DNA of 6,955 nucleotides from a bacterium (GTDB taxonomy: Bacteria > Patescibacteriota > UBA1384 > JAMDBS01 > DAOVQR01): assembly GCA_030628575.1 (NCBI GenBank), contig DAOVQR010000033.1:1-6955 (forward strand), read 5' to 3'. This document shows, piece after piece, positions 1 through 5,075 of the stretch (position 1 is the stretch's first letter; each line of letters begins with the position of its first letter). The translations under genes were made by a program, and so were the position numbers. A model generated the notes under the pieces. That model did no database searches and was not told the origin of the DNA. It saw only the letters and a program-made list of their open reading frames with translations.

Positions 1-53
1 ACTCCGCAAATCTGGCAAATAACATCTCTCTCCCTATTTGGTTGTCTTTTCAT
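1..53 (-). CDS. N-terminal fragment of a probable zinc-finger protein (runs off window)
   Basis: Only the first 17 codons are visible, beginning with ATG at 53 and continuing past base 1. The peptide reads MKRQPNRERDVICQICG, a basic start followed by a CxxCG knuckle (C13 and C16), the typical first half of a zinc ribbon or of the zinc-binding part of an HNH nuclease. It is preceded by a strong promoter-like sequence at 83-110 and no Shine-Dalgarno. The CxxC motif and the well-placed promoter are the reasons to call it a gene. Whether it is a nuclease, a regulator or a small zinc protein cannot be decided from this fragment. Confidence 0.55.
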   Translation of the reverse strand, partial: MKRQPNRERDVICQICG

Positions 54-82
54 ATAATTAAATTAGATATTAACTTAATTAT

Positions 83-110
83 ATTTTATCAGATTTGGTT
101 TGAATGTCAA
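83..110 (-). promoter_or_regulatory. Sigma-70-like promoter overlapping the ATPase stop codon
   Basis: On the minus strand TTGACA (110-105, a perfect -35) is followed after 16 bases by TAAAAT (88-83, five of six matches to the -10 consensus). Transcription would start near base 76, giving a leader of about 23 bases before the ATG at 53. The TGA stop of the upstream ATPase gene (109-107) lies inside the -35 box. It probably gives the next gene its own expression independent of the operon upstream. No terminator hairpin separates the two units. Confidence 0.6.
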
Positions 111-1330
111 GCCACTGGAACGCCATCAATACTTGTTATCGTTCCATCTTCCACATAAATTCCTATACTCTTATCCTCTTGCACTGCCTCCACCCATATT
201 TGCCAGTCTTTCTCTTTCGCCATTTCCTCAACTACTTTTAAACTATCTTGATCAAGGAGTGATCCATCCTTGATTAGCACGACCTTTAGTTTTGGATTGC
301 TAGCCATTGCTATGGCCATAGATATTTTAAGCTGTTCCGCGCCGGAGAGTTGATTAAATGGGATATTATTATAAGATACGCCCTCCTCATCCCAGCCCAA
401 TCCTTCAATAGGCATTTTCACTTCAGCTAATTTCTTTTTCTTTTCTTCGTCTACGGCCCTTATATAATTCGTTAAATCTGAATACTTTCCATTTATTTTA
501 CTCCAATCATTACTGTCTTCTATCGTTTTCTCTGCGACTCTTAATTGAGCATTAATTGTTTCTCTTTCATCTATTTTGACTTTCATACCGTGTAAATCTG
601 CGATGGGCTTTTTAATATTTTTTAATTCTACTAATTTTATTTGAGCATCTTTTAGTTTCTTATTTAAGGCAGATATTTCTTCTTCGTATAATTTAATATC
701 TTCTTGTGCTCTATTATATAGATTTAGGTTGTTTGTAGCATTAGTATATTCTTGAGTTAATTCATTGATTGACGGCAAGTCTTTATTCTCTTCAATAAAT
801 TTTCTCGACATTTCAACTATTTCAGCTTCAATTATCGGCATTGCTTTTACTTCACGACCTATAAATAATCTTTCCTGAGTGATTTCTTTTTTCTTTTCTT
901 CCAACTCCGTGAGATCTAAACCAGTGATCTTTATCAGCTCTGCTATTTGTTTTTTAGATTCCATCCTGGAAAATTCAAGAGGATCGAACGATAAATTGCC
1001 AACTATATAATCCAGGAACGCTTGCGGATTACTGTAGTCGCTTCCATCCTTGTTTGTTATTTTTAAATATGATCCTTTATCAGTAAAAGTCCGAACAACA
1101 ATATACCCATCAAGATTAATTGTTATCTCTCCCTTTTCCTCGCCTTTTCTAATCGGTTCGTCAGGGATATTTTTCTTCCCGCCCAGCGCGTACCAAATAG
1201 AATCCAATAGCGATGATTTTCCCGCGGCGTTCTTCCCAGTAACCATCACTAAATTCTTATCTTTATCCACCCTTAACTCCACCGCCTTTAACTTCTTAAT
1301 GTTGCTTGATTTCAGTTCGATTATTTTCAT
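107..1330 (-). CDS. SMC/Rad50/RecF-like AAA ATPase
   Basis: A 407-residue ATPase of the SbcC/Rad50/RecF class. The N-terminal lobe carries a Walker A motif, GKNAAGKSS at residues 32-40. A lysine/glutamate-rich helical stretch at about 140-300 looks like a short coiled coil. The C-terminal lobe has the ABC signature LSGAEQ (328-333) and a Walker-B-like strand VVLIKDG (350-356), with Asp355 followed by Gly where most relatives have the catalytic Glu. At 407 residues it is far shorter than bacterial SbcC (about 1000), matching phage-type minimal versions. Such proteins use ATP-driven dimerisation to hold or present DNA ends to a nuclease. The start overlaps the stop of the 92-residue gene as ATGA, indicating translational coupling. 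It is the last gene of the run that also encodes a PD-(D/E)XK nuclease, its likely partner by inference. It looks richer in GC than its immediate upstream neighbours. ATPase class is secure; the specific role is not. Confidence 0.88.
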   Translation of the reverse strand: MKIIELKSSNIKKLKAVELRVDKDKNLVMVTGKNAAGKSSLLDSIWYALGGKKNIPDEPIRKGEEKGEITINLDGYIVVRTFTDKGSYLKITNKDGSDYSNPQAFLDYIVGNLSFDPLEFSRMESKKQIAELIKITGLDLTELEEKKKEITQERLFIGREVKAMPIIEAEIVEMSRKFIEENKDLPSINELTQEYTNATNNLNLYNRAQEDIKLYEEEISALNKKLKDAQIKLVELKNIKKPIADLHGMKVKIDERETINAQLRVAEKTIEDSNDWSKINGKYSDLTNYIRAVDEEKKKKLAEVKMPIEGLGWDEEGVSYNNIPFNQLSGAEQLKISMAIAMASNPKLKVVLIKDGSLLDQDSLKVVEEMAKEKDWQIWVEAVQEDKSIGIYVEDGTITSIDGVPVA

Positions 1331-1605
1331 TTTTGTTGATTGTTAAAATTAATAAAAATTTTTAAAATTTCATCAGCTATTATATCAAGAGGATGTTCAT
1401 CAATGGTTATATTTCTTTCTAAATTTTCATCATAAATTGTAGTTTTTTCTTCCCAAGATATTCCACCTTCAGATGTTGCCTCTCCAAATTTATCTATAAT
1501 ATTTTTTATTTTCCCTCTTACTAATTCCACCGCTTCAATATCTTCTGCTTCTTTTTCCCTGAGTTCTACTATTCCCTTTGCTAATAATTTTACTGAATAT
1601 TTCAT
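1327..1605 (-). CDS. Hypothetical 92-residue protein
   Basis: Unrecognised acidic, soluble protein with no membrane segment, cysteine cluster or catalytic motif that I can see. The N-terminal third looks helical (LREKEAEDIEAVELVRGKIK), followed by a GGISW turn and a hydrophobic C-terminal helix (DIIADEILKIFINF). It is locked into the operon by four-base ATGA overlaps at both ends: its ATG overlaps the methyltransferase stop, and its TGA overlaps the ATPase start. This makes it a real gene and suggests production in step with its neighbours. There is no Shine-Dalgarno; the leader is A-rich (AACAAACAAAA before ATG). An accessory role to the ATPase or methyltransferase is possible but only from position. 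Confidence 0.8.
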   Translation of the reverse strand: MKYSVKLLAKGIVELREKEAEDIEAVELVRGKIKNIIDKFGEATSEGGISWEEKTTIYDENLERNITIDEHPLDIIADEILKIFINFNNQQK

Positions 1606-2171
1606 TTTTTGTTTGTTATTAAATTAATATCACTGTCAACTTCATTCCCCCATACATCCCAACCATCAAAAGATGATTTATTCCAAAGATTTTTGGGGTC
1701 ATTTCTTCTCGCAAATAATTCTATCTTTTTTATATTAGGATACCAACTTGAAATTAAACTGCGAAAAAATGTGGGCTTTTTACTATGTTGTGTTTTTTTC
1801 TCTTGATATACCGAACTAACTCTTAATTTAGGTTCTGGCGGACTAAACTTTCCTTTTTTGCCAATCAATAATAATTCATGCTGATTTCTAAACCAATAAC
1901 CAACCCCAATAGACTCTTTATCCCAAATCGCACAAGTCCGATATTCAAATCCCCATGCCTCAACAACTTCAATACATTCTTTTAACTTTGGAGCTGTTGC
2001 CCATAAAAATAAAGCACAATTATCGTCTGCTATTTTATTGACTTGAAGTTTTTTAATATCTTCTAACAACATTGTAGGATAATGATTTTCAATCGCCTTA
2101 GATTTACTTCCAATAGCTGGATGTTCATACCGCCATGGAGGATCAGCATAAATTATTTGATATTTCTTCAT
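1602..2171 (-). CDS. MT-A70 family DNA N6-adenine methyltransferase
   Basis: A 189-residue methyltransferase of the MT-A70 class, which transfers a methyl group from S-adenosylmethionine to N6 of adenine. The catalytic DPPW is at residues 10-13, right at the N-terminus as in phage members. Other family blocks follow in order: HYPTM (30-34), the strand FLWAT (55-59), GYWFRNQHELLLIGKKG (91-107), HSKKP (129-133), ELFAR (151-155), and the closing GWDVWGNE (170-177). The length is normal for a stand-alone phage enzyme, and no restriction nuclease of a classic pair lies beside it, so an orphan role (protection from host restriction or marking of DNA) is likely. RNA targets are known for eukaryotic relatives but are less likely here. 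The ATG overlaps the upstream TAA by one base (TAATG), and its own TGA overlaps the next ATG. The gene looks AT-richer than the ATPase and nuclease genes. Confidence 0.92.
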   Translation of the reverse strand: MKKYQIIYADPPWRYEHPAIGSKSKAIENHYPTMLLEDIKKLQVNKIADDNCALFLWATAPKLKECIEVVEAWGFEYRTCAIWDKESIGVGYWFRNQHELLLIGKKGKFSPPEPKLRVSSVYQEKKTQHSKKPTFFRSLISSWYPNIKKIELFARRNDPKNLWNKSSFDGWDVWGNEVDSDINLITNKK

Positions 2172-2401
2172 TATTTCTTTTTCTCTATCTTATTAAATTT
2201 ATATTTTCCCCCTATAATCCACTTTCTAAAATATCCTCCGGGGGAAGTGGACTTAAACATTTCATCATACATAATTTTCGGCACACCGTCATAGCGATAG
2301 ATCATTCCAGTATTAAACTGGACTTCTAAAGTTTTACTCTCTTCATCATATCCCGCGCGGGATATATTTGATGAGTTCATTGGATGTGTTTTTATAATCA
2401 T
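2171..2401 (-). CDS. KTSC domain protein
   Basis: A small protein (76 residues from ATG 2401) that is almost entirely a KTSC domain: NSSNI near the N-terminus, then GYD, LEVQFNTGMIYRYDGVP, and SPGGYFRKWI, which match the family pattern of a short beta-sheet protein with conserved Ser, Tyr and Pro. KTSC domains occur in phages and sometimes fused to lysyl-tRNA synthetase; their activity is not well defined, and nucleic-acid binding has been suggested. Three starts are possible: TTG 2407, ATG 2401 and ATG 2380. I chose ATG 2401 because family members usually have several residues before NSSNI. With it the gene overlaps the 65-residue gene by 56 bases in another frame, unusually long for this window. 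Its TAA overlaps the methyltransferase ATG by one base. Confidence 0.82.
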   Translation of the reverse strand: MIIKTHPMNSSNISRAGYDEESKTLEVQFNTGMIYRYDGVPKIMYDEMFKSTSPGGYFRKWIIGGKYKFNKIEKKK

Positions 2402-2543
2402 AATCAATTTTAGTTTGTAATTCCTCTTTTAATAATCTTCTTTCTTCCCATAATTTTTCATAACGACTGTTATCTTCACAGTCTTTCAGTTCCCTCATTA
2501 GATGATTTATTAATATTCTAATTTGTCTTTTATTGAAGCTCAT
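2346..2543 (-). CDS. Hypothetical 65-residue helical protein
   Basis: Unrecognised protein. The first 48 residues are highly charged and look like one long helix or helical hairpin (RYEKLWEERRLLKEELQTK), reminiscent of small phage coiled-coil proteins. The last 18 residues are encoded in the stretch that also encodes the N-terminus of the KTSC protein in another frame. The ATG overlaps the last 14 bases of the nuclease gene, and there is no Shine-Dalgarno, so translation probably depends on ribosomes finishing the nuclease. Its place between two real genes, with no other frame explaining 2408-2529, supports it. Confidence 0.68.
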   Translation of the reverse strand: MSFNKRQIRILINHLMRELKDCEDNSRYEKLWEERRLLKEELQTKIDYDYKNTSNELIKYIPRGI

Positions 2544-3444
2544 TTGGATTAAATTTAACTTGATTAGATTTTTTAGAAGTGTAACCGTCGGTTAATTCTT
2601 TGATCCGCGCTATTTCTTTATCGGTATATCCCAAGGTTGTCCCCTGTTTTTTAACAATCATATCTTTAAAATCAGAATAGATCACACTCCAGTCTCCAAT
2701 AACAGCTTTATTATTCCGCGCCTTGCTTATTCTTCCAGCCGACATCTCATCCCAGTCAATTTTTTCAATGTCATATTTATATTGAAATTCTATTTCTGGT
2801 TCTTTCTTTTCTTTCACATTCTCAATCCAAATCTTTTCAAATCTTTTAAACACCGATAGCATATCAATTTCAACTCCATTATCTGGACAGATATAATGAT
2901 ATTCATTTCCCTCCTGGTATAATTCAAATTCAAATCGTTCTCCGGTTCCCTGGTTTACCATAAACAGAATGCCATGCTTAATCTTCCAGTGGTACATATA
3001 GATCGCCAACTGTTTCAGATATGATTCTCTCACTCCGCCATTTCTAATTTTATTGTGTTGCATTCCTCCATAATATGTTTTGATTTCCACTATTATTTCT
3101 TCTCCGCCAATATTTACTCCAACATCCGGATAGCCTGATATTGGCACTTTATGTGGTCCCCACTCAAAATAGCATCGCTCATCATTCGAAAATTTTTCTA
3201 TTAAAGCTCCTGATTTTCTTAAAAATAATACTATAGCTTCTTCGGTCAGCTTCCGCATTTTCAGCATCATCAGTTTTTCTTCCGTGATTGGATTTGTTGG
3301 TTTGGTTCCTACCCATCGGTGGTAGATTTCAAAGGCCATCAGTTCAGTTTCGGATGCCCAGAAGCTAGTTTTTTCTTTTCCCAAATATTCTTCTTCCCGG
3401 GAAAGTTTTATCGCATCGTCTATCAATGGTATTATCGTTGCCAT
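2530..3444 (-). CDS. PD-(D/E)XK nuclease, RecB/Cas4-like
   Basis: A 304-residue protein with the PD-(D/E)XK nuclease core in the order expected for RecB/Cas4/YqaJ-type exonucleases: a helix with a conserved Glu (TEEA, about residues 67-70), Asp107 in GYPD, the VEIKT strand giving Glu120 and Lys122, and the downstream QLAIYMY motif (145-151) typical of RecB-like nucleases. It would cleave DNA with a divalent metal ion, in phages usually for recombination or processing of DNA ends. About 80 residues precede the core, and about 130 follow it, including a charged C-terminal region of unknown role. No iron-sulphur cysteine cluster is present (only two Cys), unlike Cas4 or AddB. Its ATG overlaps the end of the 49-residue gene by 13 bases. 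The Rad50-like ATPase in the same run is a plausible partner. The sequence looks GC-richer than the small genes nearby. Confidence 0.87.
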   Translation of the reverse strand: MATIIPLIDDAIKLSREEEYLGKEKTSFWASETELMAFEIYHRWVGTKPTNPITEEKLMMLKMRKLTEEAIVLFLRKSGALIEKFSNDERCYFEWGPHKVPISGYPDVGVNIGGEEIIVEIKTYYGGMQHNKIRNGGVRESYLKQLAIYMYHWKIKHGILFMVNQGTGERFEFELYQEGNEYHYICPDNGVEIDMLSVFKRFEKIWIENVKEKKEPEIEFQYKYDIEKIDWDEMSAGRISKARNNKAVIGDWSVIYSDFKDMIVKKQGTTLGYTDKEIARIKELTDGYTSKKSNQVKFNPNELQ

Positions 3445-3581
3445 CGATGCTTTATAATTCTTAATCTCTTTCCAGTTCTTCTGTCGCAGAAGAATCTAAA
3501 CCCCATTTTTTCAAGCACTTCAAACGAATTTTCATCTAGGAGATCTTTCATCCTATGCCCAATGTTTACTTTTCTATTCAT
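3432..3581 (-). CDS. Hypothetical 49-residue basic protein
   Basis: A short gene, ATG 3581 to TAA 3434-3432, encoding a basic peptide that begins MNRKVNIGHRMKDLLDEN, continues through FEVLEKMGFRFFCDRRTGKR and ends in KHRWQR. It is the first gene after the strong promoter at 3611-3639 and its last 13 bases overlap the nuclease start, just as later genes in the run overlap. About eleven arginine/lysine residues and no membrane segment suggest a nucleic-acid-binding or nuclease-accessory peptide, but I do not recognise a family. The alternative is a translated leader that delivers ribosomes to the nuclease start. Confidence 0.65.
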   Translation of the reverse strand: MNRKVNIGHRMKDLLDENSFEVLEKMGFRFFCDRRTGKRLRIIKHRWQR

Positions 3582-3584
3582 TTT

Positions 3585-3633
3585 TATAGTGTATTACATA
3601 TTATAAATATATTATAACACACTATATAAGTGT
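3585..3633. promoter_or_regulatory. Operator-like inverted repeats around the promoter
   Basis: Between -35 and -10 lies ACACT-N5-AGTGT (3619-3633), a perfect dyad. One arm recurs extended to eight bases, TATAGTGT at 3585-3592, facing ACACTATA at 3619-3626. One dyad would cover the spacer, and the outer half-site lies in the leader just before the first start codon. This arrangement suits a dimeric repressor blocking polymerase. No repressor gene is visible in the window, so the regulator is unknown. Confidence 0.45.
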
Positions 3634-3639
3634 TGCCAA
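3611..3639 (-). promoter_or_regulatory. Strong sigma-70-like promoter for the nuclease-to-ATPase run
   Basis: On the minus strand TTGGCA (3639-3634, five of six) and a perfect TATAAT (3616-3611) are separated by the ideal 17 bases. Transcription should begin near 3604, leaving a leader of about 23 bases before ATG 3581. It lies in the only sizeable gap of the middle region, six bases after the stop of the 144-residue gene. A palindrome fills most of the spacer, so the promoter is probably regulated. Confidence 0.75.
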
Positions 3640-3644
3640 ACTTT

Positions 3645-4079
3645 TTATTTTTTACAAATTAAATCCCACAAAAGCTCCTTGCATTCATCGCTTTGGTCTT
3701 GGAGGTGTTTATTTGGTTTCCAATGAATATCAAGCCATTTTATTTTATTTCCTATTTTTGAATAAAAACTATTACTAGCTCCTCCAAAAACAATTCCTTT
3801 ACCAAATTTTTGTAAAACAATCAGACAATCTTCTAATTGTATGTCTCTTCCGATAATTATTTTATATCGTTCTTTAAATTCATCTCTTGTTATATGCCAA
3901 ATATAAGATTCATTTATACAGCTCTGGATGTATATTTCTTTTTTGTCAATACCAACTATAACACTCCAGTCAGACCTAGCAGGATCTTCATTTATTACAC
4001 AGCCTTTTTTCAACTCCAAAATATCTGGCACAGCAAGAGTTATAGCTTCTCTAAGTTGGTTGTATTTTGTTTTGTTCAT
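3645..4079 (-). CDS. Hypothetical 144-residue phage protein
   Basis: The N-terminus (KYNQLREAITLAVPDILEL followed by KKGC) resembles a family I have seen repeatedly in metagenomic phage and uncultured-bacterial sequences, but no function is known to me. The protein is soluble, mixed alpha/beta, with a tryptophan-rich C-terminal part (IKWLDIHWKPNKHLQDQ, then LLWDLICKK). There is no obvious enzyme motif. The ATG shares ATGA with the stop of the 40-residue membrane-protein gene, so it is translationally coupled. Its TAA falls just before the promoter of the next run, and no terminator separates them. Confidence 0.78.
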   Translation of the reverse strand: MNKTKYNQLREAITLAVPDILELKKGCVINEDPARSDWSVIVGIDKKEIYIQSCINESYIWHITRDEFKERYKIIIGRDIQLEDCLIVLQKFGKGIVFGGASNSFYSKIGNKIKWLDIHWKPNKHLQDQSDECKELLWDLICKK

Positions 4080-4198
4080 TTTATAAATTTAATTATTTCT
4101 AAAAAAACTAAAGAATATATTGCTAAATTGATAATCATCATAAAGAAATAAGCCACACAACTTATAAAATCACTAAATATATAATCGTATTTATTCAT
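4076..4198 (-). CDS. Small single-span membrane protein, 40 residues
   Basis: A short gene whose ATG (4198) overlaps the TGA of the 141-residue gene and whose TGA overlaps the ATG of the 144-residue gene, both as ATGA. Two exact couplings in a row are strong evidence for a real gene. The product starts MNKYDYIFSDFIS and then has one hydrophobic span of about 22 residues (CVAYFFMMIINLAIYSLVF), ending in EIIKFIK. It is probably a small inner-membrane protein. Its position and size would allow a holin or superinfection role, but nothing proves that. The coding sequence is extremely AT-rich (8 G or C in the 60 bases 4081-4140). Confidence 0.65.
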   Translation of the reverse strand: MNKYDYIFSDFISCVAYFFMMIINLAIYSLVFLEIIKFIK

Positions 4199-4227
4199 AG
4201 TAAATTATTATCCAATAAATAAAAATA
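4190..4227 (-). repeat. 38-bp direct repeat, copy A
   Basis: Matches 4771-4808 with a single mismatch (G at 4200 against A at 4781). It encodes the C-terminal YFYLLDNNL of the 141-residue protein, its stop, and the ATGAATAAA start of the following gene. It marks a duplication of the gene end together with the junction to the next gene. Confidence 0.85.
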
Positions 4228-4620
4228 CATTTTCCCCATTGCTTCTGCGAAATTATCATCAAAACAATTTTGGTCGCTTATTTCTTCTAAGAGTCTTAAC
4301 ATTCCACCACAACTAGGATAAGAGTCAAAGTAATAATCAACCGACCATTTCTCTTTAATTTCTAATTCGTATCTATCTTTTCTAAAAATTATTATTTCTG
4401 GCAATATCATTCCCCACTCCGCTGTGTCTAATGCTGGATAAGTTTCTTTTTTCTTAACCAAAGTATTTATAATATCTTTCTTAGAAAATAGTTCAAAGTC
4501 TTCGTCTTCAAAAAATTTATACCAATACATCTCACTCTCCAATTTAATCCCTTTCTTTTTTGCTAGAGCGTCAATCTTTTTTGAGAGTTCTAGTGATGTT
4601 ACTTTTTGTATATTGTCCAT
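4195..4620 (-). CDS. Hypothetical phage protein, full-length member of a paralogous pair
   Basis: A 141-residue protein of a family common in metagenomic phages: an N-terminal part with SLELSKKIDALAKKKGI then a conserved ESEMYW, a central YPALDTAEWGMILPE (61-75), and a C-terminal helix AEAMGKMYFYLLDNNLL (125-141). The function is unknown to me. Its N-terminal half is paralogous to the 81-residue protein at 4812-5057 and its last nine codons are duplicated, nearly base for base, at 4776-4811. The start ATG 4620 follows the 51-residue zinc-protein gene by three bases. Its TGA is within the ATGA overlap with the 40-residue gene. Confidence 0.8.
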   Translation of the reverse strand: MDNIQKVTSLELSKKIDALAKKKGIKLESEMYWYKFFEDEDFELFSKKDIINTLVKKKETYPALDTAEWGMILPEIIIFRKDRYELEIKEKWSVDYYFDSYPSCGGMLRLLEEISDQNCFDDNFAEAMGKMYFYLLDNNLL

Positions 4621-4623
4621 AAT

Positions 4624-4779
4624 TTATTCTTTAACGAATATAAAGCCTTTACCATTACATCTTCCACATACACTTTCAACAAGTATTCCTTCGTCGTTGT
4701 ATTCCATAATATAGCCAACTCTATGAATGTCTGTGTTACATACTGGACATTTTATTTTTTTCTTTTGTTCTTTATTCAT
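4624..4779 (-). CDS. Small zinc-ribbon protein with CxxCxGxG motif, 51 residues
   Basis: A short gene from ATG 4779 to TAA 4626-4624. It starts MNKEQKKKIK, then CPVC (Cys11 and Cys14), a 23-residue linker with IHRVGYIMEYNDEG, and CGRCNGKG (Cys38 and Cys41), ending FIFVKE. Two CxxC knuckles, the second as CxxCxGxG as in DnaJ-type zinc fingers, predict one structural zinc. The role is probably binding to protein or nucleic acid, not catalysis. Its ATG is inside the ATGA that ended the ancestral form of the upstream 81-residue gene, and it stops three bases before the 141-residue gene. Conserved cysteine spacing and tight packing make it convincing despite its size. Confidence 0.78.
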   Translation of the reverse strand: MNKEQKKKIKCPVCNTDIHRVGYIMEYNDEGILVESVCGRCNGKGFIFVKE

Positions 4780-4783
4780 AATA
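4763..4783 (-). repeat. 21-bp direct repeat, start-codon copy 1
   Basis: Identical over 21 bases to 5041-5061. It covers the ATG and first codons (MNKEQK) of the 51-residue zinc-protein gene plus four bases upstream. Together with the 38-bp repeat it shows that gene ends and starts here were shuffled by duplication. Confidence 0.8.
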
Positions 4784-4808
4784 AATTATTATCCAATAAA
4801 TAAAAATA
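4771..4808 (-). repeat. 38-bp direct repeat, copy B
   Basis: Second copy of the repeat at 4190-4227. Here the same C-terminal codons lie beyond a stop codon, so they are no longer translated with the 81-residue gene, while the ATGAATAAA still starts the 51-residue zinc-protein gene. Confidence 0.85.
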
Positions 4809-4811
4809 TAG
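4776..4811 (-). pseudogene. Stranded C-terminal remnant of the 81-residue gene
   Basis: Directly after the TGA (4814-4812) of the 81-residue gene, the same frame continues LYFYLLDNNLL and ends at TGA 4778-4776, which forms ATGA with the next gene. This is the C-terminus of the 141-residue paralogue. The in-frame TGA therefore looks like a premature stop in an older, longer gene. Confidence 0.7.
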
Positions 4812-5057
4812 TCATTTTCTTATTTCTGCAAGGATATTCTGGAAATCCAGAGTGTCGTAGGCTGGATATTCACCCAACATTTCTACATCGTGAATATTCA
4901 TTATTTCCCATTTTTCAATGCCTTTATCTTTTTCTTCTTGATTTGCAAGATTGAACCACATATGTTCACTCTCTGGCAACTCAAATTTATTATTCTTTGC
5001 TATTTTTTGGAGTTCTTGAGCAAGAGATAATGATATGCATTTTTGTTCTTTATTCAT
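4812..5057 (-). CDS. Truncated, internally deleted paralogue of the 141-residue protein
   Basis: An 81-residue protein whose whole length follows the N-terminal half of the 141-residue protein: SLSLAQELQKIAKNN against SLELSKKIDALAKKK, then ESEHMW against ESEMYW, and YPAYDTLDFQNIL against YPALDTAEWGMIL. After residue 76 it jumps to AEIRK, which aligns with AEAMG near the paralogue C-terminus, so about 51 residues are missing in frame. A TGA then stops it eleven codons before the ancestral end. It may be a non-functional relic or a shortened form keeping only the N-terminal domain; the frame is otherwise open. Start ATG 5057, no Shine-Dalgarno. Confidence 0.7.
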   Translation of the reverse strand: MNKEQKCISLSLAQELQKIAKNNKFELPESEHMWFNLANQEEKDKGIEKWEIMNIHDVEMLGEYPAYDTLDFQNILAEIRK

Positions 5058-5061
5058 AATA
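5041..5061 (-). repeat. 21-bp direct repeat, start-codon copy 2
   Basis: Second copy of the sequence at 4763-4783. It covers the ATG and MNKEQK codons of the 81-residue gene. After this point the two proteins are unrelated, so only the start region is shared. Confidence 0.8.
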
Positions 5062-5075
5062 GGGTTAGTTAAAAA

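Noticed and set aside
1050..1346. Plus-strand frame of 98 codons opposite the ATPase
   Set aside because: It is antisense to the Walker A region, rich in Phe/Ser/Pro as expected for a mirror of a Lys/Glu-rich gene, and has no start signals. Other plus-strand frames (such as 3319-3606, 3837-4151, 4727-4954, 6098-6370) are rejected for the same reason.
1615..1640. TTGACA at 1635-1640 (minus strand) as a promoter for the 92-residue gene
   Set aside because: It lies inside the methyltransferase gene and no good -10 sits 16-18 bases downstream.
3634..3660. Terminator between the 144-residue gene and the promoter
   Set aside because: No hairpin with a T-tract on the minus strand; the dyad at 3619-3633 overlaps the promoter spacer and fits an operator better.
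4776..5057. UGA read as an amino acid (alternative genetic code) to explain the open frame through 4812-4814
   Set aside because: TGA is the terminator of at least five other genes here, four of them in exact ATGA couplings, including the paralogue. A premature stop is simpler.
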